The translations under genes and the position numbers were made by a program. A DNA stretch of 12,992 nucleotides from Chloroflexota bacterium (lineage in GTDB: Bacteria > Chloroflexota > Dehalococcoidia > GIF9 > UBA5629): assembly GCA_020354105.1 (NCBI GenBank), contig CP070642.1:1315844-1328835 (forward strand). The letters run 5' to 3'. Under the pieces are notes generated by a model. The model made no database searches, was not told the DNA's origin, and saw only the letters and a program-made list of their open reading frames with translations. Position 1 is the first letter of the stretch; the number at the start of each line of letters is the position of its first letter. Below, piece by piece: positions 6,075-12,602 of the stretch.

Positions 6075-7403
6075 ATGAGTGGTGCGGCTGCTCAGCTGCT
6101 GCTGGTAATGTTGGCCGAGAGGACTCAAAATGCCTTCCTTAACGTTTGCGTTAGCTGCCTGATTTATGCGGCGGTTCATTTCAGCGATAGATAGACTGCC
6201 TGTTTCCGCCGAGTAATCAACGTAGGCAAATAAATAACGTGTCCAGAAAAATGATACGAACTCCATATTGGTAGCGTCCGCTATATTGATGATGATGTCG
6301 AAAAACCGCGCATCCAGCGGGTACCAGAAACTAAACGGATCGCGATTGAAGACATTACCGTCAATACCAGGCCCGGATACTATCTCTTCAGGGGTAGCCT
6401 TATAGAGCCAGCATTCGCCAATCGTAACCGATTTTCCGACGTCGTGGGCATCTTGGACAATATCCAGAACACGATCAAGTAATACGCCATCTTTGCCCAG
6501 AGGATAAATGTGCAAGTCAATGTAGTCGATTCTCGGCATTTGCAGGATGTCGTCGATGTAAGCACGATTCTCCCAGCTACCCATTCCTGCGCCTACTTGG
6601 ATACCGCTGGAAGGGTCAATTTCATCCAAGATGGAGTTCACGAAGCCAGTCCACAAACCAGGTGCAATTGTCAACCCGGTTAATGCCTCTTGAGTAGTGG
6701 GCTCCTCGGTGAGCGTCAGGTAATCTGGTTTGATCTCATTCGCGATGAGGAGAAGCTGGTCTCGCATGCCGTTGAGAAAGGACTCAGTGGTATACTTCGA
6801 CCAGTCAACTTTAACCGGAGAGTAGTCAGTGCCGGAGAATATTGCCCCGGTCTCGACAAGTATTTTCATGTCGCGTTGACGGCATTCAGCCGCAATGTCT
6901 TTGTAGAACTCCAAATACTCGGCTGAACGGGGAAAATCAGGCTGCAATAACGGATACTTGATGGACAGGACGACACCTTTAACCCCTAATTCCTGAAGAC
7001 GGTCCAGCAGGATACGGTTAGCGTCCAGTATTTGTGGAAGAAGAAGCCCTTCGCCGACGTTCCCATTGGCAAAAGCCAGCTCTGTGGCAAAGATCGTTTG
7101 ACCCTGCTGCCCGCTCCACTCCTGATTGAGGTTATGTTCAAAATGTGTCAGTGCCGCATCGAGTTCTTCGTATAGACCACGATATTCTTCAGGTACGGTC
7201 AGTGTTGGCACCTCAGTTGGCTGAACAGGTGGGTATGTCGGTGTTGGTGTTGTTGGAGGCAAAGGTTCTGACGTCTCCAGCGGTGTAGAAATTGGCCTTT
7301 GCCTATCCCTCAGCCCAGCACATCCAAAACCAGCGGACGCTATCACTGCCAATAATAATAGACAAACCACAAAGTTAATTAACGACCTGTTTTGAGTCCC
7401 CAT
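6069..7403 (-). CDS. Lipoprotein with glycosidase-like TIM-barrel domain
   Basis: A 444-residue exported protein, probably tethered to the membrane. Residues 8-27 form a hydrophobic signal followed by C28; the lipobox (GFG-C) is not canonical, so lipidation is likely but not certain. A Pro/Thr-rich linker spans about 39-70, and the rest looks like a (beta/alpha)8 barrel of glycosidase clan A: YLTLTEEP after strand 4 (E233/E234, acid/base candidate E234), IDLHIYPL at strand 6, and VTIGECW at strand 7 (E330, nucleophile candidate). The 96-residue gap between E234 and E330 is typical of the clan. The usual Asn before the acid/base is Glu here. A sugar-chain hydrolase is plausible; the exact family is not recognised. 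AAAGGAGG (7409-7416) precedes the ATG. It stands as a single minus-strand unit. Confidence 0.8.
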   Translation of the reverse strand: MGTQNRSLINFVVCLLLLAVIASAGFGCAGLRDRQRPISTPLETSEPLPPTTPTPTYPPVQPTEVPTLTVPEEYRGLYEELDAALTHFEHNLNQEWSGQQGQTIFATELAFANGNVGEGLLLPQILDANRILLDRLQELGVKGVVLSIKYPLLQPDFPRSAEYLEFYKDIAAECRQRDMKILVETGAIFSGTDYSPVKVDWSKYTTESFLNGMRDQLLLIANEIKPDYLTLTEEPTTQEALTGLTIAPGLWTGFVNSILDEIDPSSGIQVGAGMGSWENRAYIDDILQMPRIDYIDLHIYPLGKDGVLLDRVLDIVQDAHDVGKSVTIGECWLYKATPEEIVSGPGIDGNVFNRDPFSFWYPLDARFFDIIINIADATNMEFVSFFWTRYLFAYVDYSAETGSLSIAEMNRRINQAANANVKEGILSPLGQHYQQQLSSRTTHN

Positions 7404-7439
7404 CTCTGCCTCCTTTCATTATCCATATTTTACCTGCTT

Positions 7440-7469
7440 ATTATTGCCCCAATATAATCGGAGTGTAAA
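7440..7469 (-). promoter_or_regulatory. Possible promoter for the lipoprotein gene
   Basis: Minus-strand TTTACA (7469-7464), an 18-base spacer and AATAAT (7445-7440), each 5/6 to consensus. Predicted start near 7432, about 29 bases before the ATG. Confidence 0.45.
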
Positions 7470-7634
7470 ACTTGCGTAAAATGTCGGAAGTCTTTTCATA
7501 ACTACCTGACCGGTTCATGCTTGAGCAATACTTTAATCCTGAAGGCGCGTAAAATATCTAGTTTCTACGCAGTCTCACTGTAATAGGCGTTAATCCGACC
7601 ATCTGAACACACGCATGTTAGTGACGTAGCGCAT

Positions 7635-7661
7635 TTGTAATTCCTAAGCCTATGCTATAAT
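7635..7661 (+). promoter_or_regulatory. Extended -10 promoter for the second GNAT gene
   Basis: TGCTATAAT (7653-7661) is a perfect extended -10; TTGTAA (7635-7640) is a possible -35 with a 15-base spacer. Predicted start near 7668, about 27 bases before the ATG at 7695. Confidence 0.6.
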
Positions 7662-7694
7662 TAACCACTACTACATTCTTTGTGGAAGAAGGCT

Positions 7695-8159
7695 ATGGAA
7701 GTCTTAAAATGCACCAAGTCGGATTTCGATCAGATCCTAACCGAGTTTAACGACTTCTGGGGCAGTGACCGAACTCTTCACTTGCATCACCCAATGTTAA
7801 TTTATGAGTTTGGAAATTCGGCGTTTGTTATCAAAGAAGCCGATAAGGTTACCGCCTACCTATTTGGGTTTCTGGCTCAAACAGGTCCGGTAGGCTATGT
7901 TCATTTGATTGCTGTACGGCAGACGCACCGAAAGTGTGGTTACGGGCGTAGACTCTACGCACACTTTGCTGAGTTTGCCAGGAAACACGGCTGCAAAACT
8001 CTGAAAGCAATCACAAGTGCCAGTAATACTACATCCATTGCTTTTCACAAAAGTATAGGAATGGAGCCCATTGGAGATTCGAACGGCGATGATATCTCTA
8101 TCATTAGGGATTATTCTGGACCAGGCGCGGACCGGGTGGTGTTGCAGATGAAGCTATGA
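7695..8159 (+). CDS. GNAT family N-acetyltransferase
   Basis: A 154-residue acetyl-CoA-dependent acyltransferase with a full GNAT domain. Strand beta4 is YVHLIAVRQTH (residues 68-78), the CoA pyrophosphate loop is RKCGYG (79-84), and motif B is SNTTSIAFHKSIGM (110-123), where the Asn and the FHKSIGM helix are typical. The C-terminal RVVLQMKL strand closes the fold. The acceptor is unknown. I chose the ATG at 7695 because GGAAG (7684-7688) stands six bases upstream; the in-frame TTG at 7680 would have no ribosome site. It has its own extended -10 promoter and ends 18 bases before the converging SDR gene, without a clear terminator between them. It is not close in sequence to the GNAT protein at 2068, so a recent duplication is unlikely. 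Confidence 0.93.
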   Translation: MEVLKCTKSDFDQILTEFNDFWGSDRTLHLHHPMLIYEFGNSAFVIKEADKVTAYLFGFLAQTGPVGYVHLIAVRQTHRKCGYGRRLYAHFAEFARKHGCKTLKAITSASNTTSIAFHKSIGMEPIGDSNGDDISIIRDYSGPGADRVVLQMKL

Positions 8160-8177
8160 AATTTTGAAGTATTTCCT

Positions 8178-9032
8178 TCAGATCTGACTATATCCCGTTC
8201 CCAGGCGGTCAACCCCAATGCCCTTAGCTTCAGTTATCCAGTTAAACTCTTTCAGGATAGCCTGGCTGTAGGTAACACGGCCGGTAATCTTGTTCAATGG
8301 TTCCGTTGCCAGAAGTAAGGCTGCCTTAGCCATCATCTCCGGCGGCTCCGCCCGCGGATCTTTCGGGTCAGCCACCATCTTGAAGTACAGAGTGCCGGGC
8401 GTAACCACAACCTGTGAGGGAGATAAGGCCGTAACAGAGATGCCGTATTGGTATACTTCTTCAGCTAATCCCTGGCTAAAGCGTTCTATAGCCGCTTTTT
8501 CGGCTCCATATTTGGTGCCGTAATAGGCAGAAGTCTGTCTATCTTTGTAAGGACCGCTACCTGGTCCAATAGCAGCGCCGGATGAGATATTCACAATGGC
8601 ACCACTTCCACGGTTTATCATGTCAGGCAGCACTTGTTTGGTTAGTATGAAGATGGCACGCGGACCCACTGCCCATGAGATGTCCCACTGCTTAAGCGGC
8701 ATGTCCTTGATTGGAAGGAAATAACTTACCGCGGCGTTGTTTATCAGGACATCCACGGGCCCGAATTCTTGCCTGGCTTTGGCCACAAGTTCAGCACAGT
8801 CTTCCTCCTTGGACAGGTCAGCTTGAACGGCCAAAGCGGTGCCACCGGCCGCCTTAATCTCTGAAACCGTCGTGGTTAGTGAACCCTCGAACAACTTGTG
8901 GTCACCTTCCTTCAAGGAACGCGCGGTGCAGACCACCCGACCACCCTCGGCTGCAAAGAGTTTAGCAATTGCTTTACCAATACCGCGACTAGCCCCGGTT
9001 ACTATTGACACTTTGCCGTCAAGTTTACCCAT
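8178..9032 (-). CDS. Short-chain dehydrogenase/reductase
   Basis: A classical SDR of 284 residues, cytosolic and NAD(P)(H)-dependent, substrate unknown. TGASRGIG is at residues 12-19, LINNAAVS is the NNAG-type motif, and the active site has NISS followed by a longer than usual loop before Y170 and K174 (YYGTK). The loop (GPGSGPYKDRQTSA) puts the Ser of NISS about 19 residues before the Tyr instead of 13, which may shape the substrate pocket. The C-terminal tail after ITGRVTYSQAIL is longer than in FabG. I chose the ATG at 9032 because AGGAGG (9039-9044) lies six bases upstream; the ATG at 9035 is only three bases away, and a longer open frame to 9239 would cross the promoter at 9057-9085. Divergent from the leuA leader. 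Confidence 0.94.
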   Translation of the reverse strand: MGKLDGKVSIVTGASRGIGKAIAKLFAAEGGRVVCTARSLKEGDHKLFEGSLTTTVSEIKAAGGTALAVQADLSKEEDCAELVAKARQEFGPVDVLINNAAVSYFLPIKDMPLKQWDISWAVGPRAIFILTKQVLPDMINRGSGAIVNISSGAAIGPGSGPYKDRQTSAYYGTKYGAEKAAIERFSQGLAEEVYQYGISVTALSPSQVVVTPGTLYFKMVADPKDPRAEPPEMMAKAALLLATEPLNKITGRVTYSQAILKEFNWITEAKGIGVDRLGTGYSQI

Positions 9033-9056
9033 CATGAACCTCCTTTGTTTATTAGG

Positions 9057-9085
9057 AATGTAAGTGAAATAGACTGGTTTGTCAA
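9057..9085 (-). promoter_or_regulatory. Promoter for the SDR gene at 9032
   Basis: Minus-strand TTGACA (9085-9080, perfect), a 17-base spacer and TACATT (9062-9057). Predicted start near 9051, leaving a short leader of about 19 bases that carries AAAGGAGG. Confidence 0.6.
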
Positions 9086-9232
9086 ATCTCCTGTTACTTT
9101 TGAGCAGAATGACAAACTGGCTTTTGTTACTTTGCCTCAACGTTTTAGTGTTTTGTGACGCATGAAGAGAAGTGCCGGCATGACATGAGACTGCAGATTC
9201 CAGTTCTCTCGCAAATGCTTGCTTCAGGTGTT

Positions 9233-9261
9233 TTGACAAATTAAACAGAACGTAATAAAAT
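9233..9261 (+). promoter_or_regulatory. leuA promoter
   Basis: TTGACA (9233-9238), exactly 17 bases, then TAAAAT (9256-9261): 6/6 and 5/6 to the sigma-70 consensus. Predicted start is about 9268, so the leader RNA up to the terminator U-run is about 187 bases and that up to the leuA ATG about 214. Confidence 0.8.
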
Positions 9262-9297
9262 AGGCTAATTTTTCAAGGAGTACTTAAAAACCGAGTC

Positions 9298-9390
9298 ATG
9301 TCCATAGCAAAGTTGAACATCAGCCTATCCCTTACGCTTGCTGCGCTGTTACTGCGTAGTGGGCTTGGCGTGTCTCCAGTTTGGACATGA
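9298..9390 (+). CDS. leuL: Leucine-rich leader peptide of leuA (attenuator)
   Basis: A 30-codon ORF between a strong promoter and a terminator in front of leuA. Eight of 30 residues are leucine (positions 6, 10, 12, 14, 17, 18, 19 and 23), with the run LAALLLRSGLG at 14-24, using CTG, CTT, CTA, TTA and TTG codons. This is the hallmark of a leader peptide that senses charged leucyl-tRNA by ribosome stalling. The peptide itself probably has no function. AAGGAG at 9275-9280 lies 17 bases before the ATG, farther than normal, so translation may be weak or the site may be brought closer by folding. Bases 9296-9304, around the start codon, are perfectly complementary to 9382-9390, which end in the stop codon. 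The symbol leuL is by role, not by sequence similarity. Confidence 0.78.
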   Translation: MSIAKLNISLSLTLAALLLRSGLGVSPVWT

Positions 9391-9429
9391 GTGTAATATA
9401 AAACAACAAATTAGGAACACACCAGGCCC
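9322..9429 (+). promoter_or_regulatory. Antiterminator and protector hairpin of the leu attenuator
   Basis: Folded by hand. Protector: AGCCTAT (9322-9328) pairs with 9359-9365 (two G-U), stacked after a 4-base bulge on TACGC (9333-9337) with GCGTA (9354-9358). Antiterminator: 9361-9373 pairs with 9417-9429 at 12 of 13 positions (one G-U, one C-A mismatch). The antiterminator uses up CCC at 9427-9429, part of the terminator stem, and the protector hides 9361-9365. A ribosome stalled at leucine codons 10-14 would cover the protector's left arm and favour the antiterminator, allowing leuA transcription when leucine is scarce. Confidence 0.65.
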
Positions 9430-9454
9430 GGGAGTAAAAATCCCGGGTTTTTTT
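9427..9454 (+). terminator. Attenuator terminator upstream of leuA
   Basis: CCCGGGA (9427-9433) pairs perfectly with TCCCGGG (9441-9447) around a 7-base loop and is followed by seven T bases (9448-9454). It lies between the leader peptide and leuA, only 27 bases before the leuA ATG, so it can act only as a conditional stop for leuA itself. Confidence 0.9.
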
Positions 9455-9481
9455 ATTTAAGAGAATTATTCGGGAGGGATC

Positions 9482-11062
9482 ATGGTAAATAACAAGGTAA
9501 TAATTTTCGACACAACACTAAGAGATGGCGAGCAGACTGCAGGCTTTCGGCTGGGAGCAAACGAAAAGCTAGAGATAGCCAAACAACTCATGGCCTTGAA
9601 GGTTGATGTTATTGAGGCTGGATATCCGATATCATCTCCTGAGGACTTCAAGGCAGTGTCAATCATTTCAGAGGTTGTCGAAGGGCCGATTATCACTGCC
9701 TTATCTCGCATAGTAGAGGCTGATATTGATGAGTGTGCAAAAGCACTAGCTAAAGCCAAAAGACCAAGGATACATACCGGTGTAGGCGTTTCGGACGCCC
9801 ATGTTCTTGGTAAGTTTAAAGATGACAAGTATGGGAAAACAAAGGATGAAAAGAGAGAATACCTGTTCCAAAAGGCTGTAAACGCCGTAAGGCATGCTAA
9901 GAGATATGTGGATGATGTTCAATTCTACGCTGAAGATGCTGGACGTTGTGATGAGGCGTATCTCTTTAAGGTTATTGAAGGGGTAATCGATGCTGGAGCA
10001 ACTGTAATCAATATTCCTGATACAACGGGTTATTCGGTTCCGGAGCAGTTCGGTGACCTTATAGCGGCGGTTAAGAAAAATGTGCCAAACATACATAAAG
10101 CCATGATCAGTATTCACTGCCATAACGATTTAGGAATGGCTGTAGCCAATACGCTCGCCGGCGTCAGAAATGGAGCACATCAGGTAGAGTGCACAATCAA
10201 TGGTATCGGTGAGCGTGCCGGTAATGCTGCGCTGGAAGAAGTGGTAATGGCATTAAGAACTCGCTGTGATTACTTCGGTGTGGATACAAACATTGAGAGC
10301 AGAGAATTATACAAGAGTTGTCAACTGGTAGCCAAAAGGTTTGGAATGACGGTTCCTCCAAATAAAGCGGTTGTCGGAGGTAATGCTTTTGCTCACAGTT
10401 CTGGCATACACGCAGACGGCGTTTTGAAGGACAAGAACACTTACGAAATAATGCGCCCCCAGGATATAGGTATGGAAGAGGGCAAAATCATCTTGACCGC
10501 TAGGTCTGGAAGGCGTGCCTTGCAGCATAGATTGGAAGAACTAGGATATGAACTCTTGCCTGAGGAAATTGAGAAAATCTACGCACGTTTTTTGATTGAG
10601 GCCGACAAGATCAAAGAGGTGTCAGACCAGGCTTTACAGGCTATCGTAGAGGACGAAGTCCGTATATCACCTAAAATGTATGATCTGGTATCAATGGAGA
10701 TCAGCACCACCATTGATGCTTCTTTGGCAACTGTAAAAATAAGAGTCGGTAGCGATGTGAAACAAGAATCAGCTTCTGGTGATGGCCCAATAGATGCGAT
10801 TTTCAAAGCGATAAACAAATTTGTTGATTTCCATGTCAGGCTTGTGGATTATGCTGTCAAGACAACTTCCAGTGGAGAAGAAGCCTTGGGAGAGGCAACG
10901 GTACAAATAGAAGGCAAGGGTAAGATCGTTAATGGTTACGGAGCTTCAACGAATATCATTGAAGCCAGTGCGAAGGCCTATATCGATGGACTGAATAAAT
11001 TGGTGGTTATGAATGAGTGTAATCTTAAACAAAGTTGTAATGATTCTGGCAGAATTGCATGA
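9482..11062 (+). CDS. leuA: 2-isopropylmalate synthase
   Basis: Catalyses the first committed step of leucine biosynthesis: acetyl-CoA plus 2-oxoisovalerate gives 2-isopropylmalate; cytosolic, metal-dependent. The DRE-TIM signature DTTLRDGEQ is at residues 10-18, the metal-binding HCHND at 212-216 (H212, H214), and GIGERAGNAALEE follows shortly after. HSSGIHADGVLKD marks the LeuA-type linker subdomain. The last ~130 residues form the LeuA allosteric domain, where leucine binds in the family. Its 526 residues match full-length bacterial LeuA. Close relatives (citramalate or homocitrate synthase) are possible from motifs alone, but the leucine-rich leader upstream favours LeuA. GGAGG (9473-9477) precedes the ATG at a short distance of 4 bases. 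Regulation is likely dual: attenuation by leucyl-tRNA charging and feedback by leucine. No other leu or ilv gene is in view. Confidence 0.93.
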   Translation: MVNNKVIIFDTTLRDGEQTAGFRLGANEKLEIAKQLMALKVDVIEAGYPISSPEDFKAVSIISEVVEGPIITALSRIVEADIDECAKALAKAKRPRIHTGVGVSDAHVLGKFKDDKYGKTKDEKREYLFQKAVNAVRHAKRYVDDVQFYAEDAGRCDEAYLFKVIEGVIDAGATVINIPDTTGYSVPEQFGDLIAAVKKNVPNIHKAMISIHCHNDLGMAVANTLAGVRNGAHQVECTINGIGERAGNAALEEVVMALRTRCDYFGVDTNIESRELYKSCQLVAKRFGMTVPPNKAVVGGNAFAHSSGIHADGVLKDKNTYEIMRPQDIGMEEGKIILTARSGRRALQHRLEELGYELLPEEIEKIYARFLIEADKIKEVSDQALQAIVEDEVRISPKMYDLVSMEISTTIDASLATVKIRVGSDVKQESASGDGPIDAIFKAINKFVDFHVRLVDYAVKTTSSGEEALGEATVQIEGKGKIVNGYGASTNIIEASAKAYIDGLNKLVVMNECNLKQSCNDSGRIA

Positions 11063-11197
11063 GTGTGGGAGTTATCTTTGCACATTCCTGACAAATATGT
11101 AATGGTCTCTACTGGAAAGAGGCAGCTTGACAGGCTAAAGGTTCTGCTCGTAAGATGGCTCCAAGTCAATGATCGAAAGGTGGTATATTATGAGTGA
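11063..11197 (+). CDS. Possible small protein (44 residues) between leuA and the hydrolase gene
   Basis: A GTG codon immediately follows the leuA stop (TGAGTG) and opens a 45-codon frame that fills the whole gap and ends 8 bases inside the next gene. The product (MWELSLHIPDKYVMVSTGKR and 24 more residues) looks protein-like: a hydrophobic/basic amphipathic stretch RQLDRLKVLLVRWLQV followed by a short strand NDRKVVYYE. I know of no family. The abutting start and the overlapping end are what translational coupling would look like, and they fit this stretch being used rather than being spacer. There is no clear Shine-Dalgarno site of its own, so re-initiation after leuA would be needed. It could still be chance. 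Confidence 0.4.
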   Translation: MWELSLHIPDKYVMVSTGKRQLDRLKVLLVRWLQVNDRKVVYYE

Positions 11198-12440
11198 GTA
11201 CAAAGACAAGCGAGTCCATTTTAATGAGATGGCACCCGAGCATGATAAAGAATGCACGCCGGATGTCTTCATGGTCAGTGGGTTCGGCAATACGGGCCTT
11301 GTCTTCACTTCTGAGGGAGTCGTTGTCGTTGATAACACACCCCGGACTGCCGCCCGTGCCATTGAAATAATCCGGGCACGGACGGAATTGCCTATCCACA
11401 CCATAATTTACACCCACGGCCACGCTGACCATGCCTGGGCTACGCCAATTTTCCTGGAGGATGCTAGAAAAAGAGGCCATCCTAGACCAAGAGTCATTGG
11501 CCACGAATTGCTGGCGGCACGGTTTGAACGATATAAGAAGTTAGGTTCATACAACCGATACATCAATAGAATCCAGAGTGGCCTGGGCTATAAGCCCCGG
11601 GCAGATGACCGTCCCTTTCTGCCGGCCGATGCTGTTTATCCTGACATTACTTTCTCTGACGCTATGCAGTTCAGCCTAGGCGGACTGACCTTTGAGATCT
11701 ACCACTACATTGGCGAGACGGATGATGGAGCCTGGGTCTGGATACCGGAACGCAAGGTGGCGATTGCTGGTGACTTGGTCGAGGGAGCTTGCCCCAATAT
11801 TGGCAATCCATTCAAGCTTCAGCGCTATGAGCTGGAATGGGCGGAAGCTCTGGAGAAGATTGCCGACAAAAACCCGGACATTATCATTCCAGGACACGGT
11901 CCTGTTCTCCACGGAGATAGAGCCAAGGAGGTATGTCTGGATACAGCCAGATTCTTGCGCCACGTTCACGAGGAGGTCGTTCGGCTTTTAAATGAGGGGT
12001 ACTGGATAGAAGATATCCTGCATATGGTGAAGATACCCGAAGAATTGGCTCAGAAGCCCTGGCTAAGGCCGGTGTACGGTCATTCCACCTACGTTATCCA
12101 CGGTGTACACCGCCGGTACGCAGGCTGGTTCAATGGCAATCCCAGCGACCTTTTCCCGGCTAGAAGTGCCGAGATCGCGGCTGAGGTGGTGGGGTTGTGT
12201 GGTGCTGAAGAACTTCTACAGCGAGTCTATCAGTTGCAGACAGATGGTCATATCCAGATGGCTCTACATTTGGTTGATTTTGTTATCAAAGGGTCGGCGG
12301 ATTCTGGCAAGCGTAAAGAGGCTTTGCTGCTGAAGTCGTCATTGCTGGATGCCCGAGCCAAGATAGAGACAAATACTATTGCCAAGAATATCTTTCTGTC
12401 CGGGGCTGATGCGGCTGAGCAGGAAGCTAACTCACTATAG
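11190..12440 (+). CDS. Alkylsulfatase-family metallo-beta-lactamase-fold hydrolase
   Basis: A 416-residue zinc-dependent hydrolase related to alkylsulfatases of the SdsA1/BDS1 type. The metal motif HGHADH is at residues 76-81; the later ligands are E176 in GETDD (Glu where other metallo-beta-lactamase enzymes have His, as in alkylsulfatases), D195 in IAGD and H236 in PGHG. A second domain from about residue 265 has the dimerisation signature YGHSTYVIHGVHRRYAGWF and NPSDLFP. There is no signal peptide and no C-terminal sterol-carrier-like domain, so it is shorter than the ~650-residue secreted enzymes and probably cytosolic. True sulfatase activity is unproven. I chose the ATG at 11190 because GAAAGGTGG (11175-11183) lies six bases before it; an in-frame ATG at 11169 has no ribosome site. 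It may be coupled to the small ORF it overlaps. Confidence 0.9.
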   Translation: MSEYKDKRVHFNEMAPEHDKECTPDVFMVSGFGNTGLVFTSEGVVVVDNTPRTAARAIEIIRARTELPIHTIIYTHGHADHAWATPIFLEDARKRGHPRPRVIGHELLAARFERYKKLGSYNRYINRIQSGLGYKPRADDRPFLPADAVYPDITFSDAMQFSLGGLTFEIYHYIGETDDGAWVWIPERKVAIAGDLVEGACPNIGNPFKLQRYELEWAEALEKIADKNPDIIIPGHGPVLHGDRAKEVCLDTARFLRHVHEEVVRLLNEGYWIEDILHMVKIPEELAQKPWLRPVYGHSTYVIHGVHRRYAGWFNGNPSDLFPARSAEIAAEVVGLCGAEELLQRVYQLQTDGHIQMALHLVDFVIKGSADSGKRKEALLLKSSLLDARAKIETNTIAKNIFLSGADAAEQEANSL

Positions 12441-12536
12441 AATGAAACGGCAAGCCAAGACACACTGATGTTGATGGCGTGATAGTGAGAGAACACCGTT
12501 AGTGAATCTATGGCAGCATCTACATATTGCTGACAT

Positions 12537-12565
12537 TTGTTACTCCTTGTGGTTGACTATATAAT
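12537..12565 (+). promoter_or_regulatory. Promoter for the right-edge methyltransferase
   Basis: TTGTTA (12537-12542), 17 bases, then a perfect TATAAT (12560-12565). Predicted start near 12572, giving a leader of about 31 bases. Confidence 0.6.
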
Positions 12566-12602
12566 CGTTTTGGTGGGGCTCAATTTATGAAAGGAGAGGC
12601 TG

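Noticed and set aside
9070..9089. GACTGGTTTGTCAAATC as a fifth member of the intergenic motif family.
   Set aside because: It is explained by the TTGACA -35 box of the minus-strand SDR promoter, and the similarity to the motif is low.
9033..9239. N-terminal extension of the SDR to 353 residues.
   Set aside because: The added segment covers the SDR promoter and spacer, looks random, and the ATG at 9032 has AGGAGG at ideal spacing right before the Rossmann motif.
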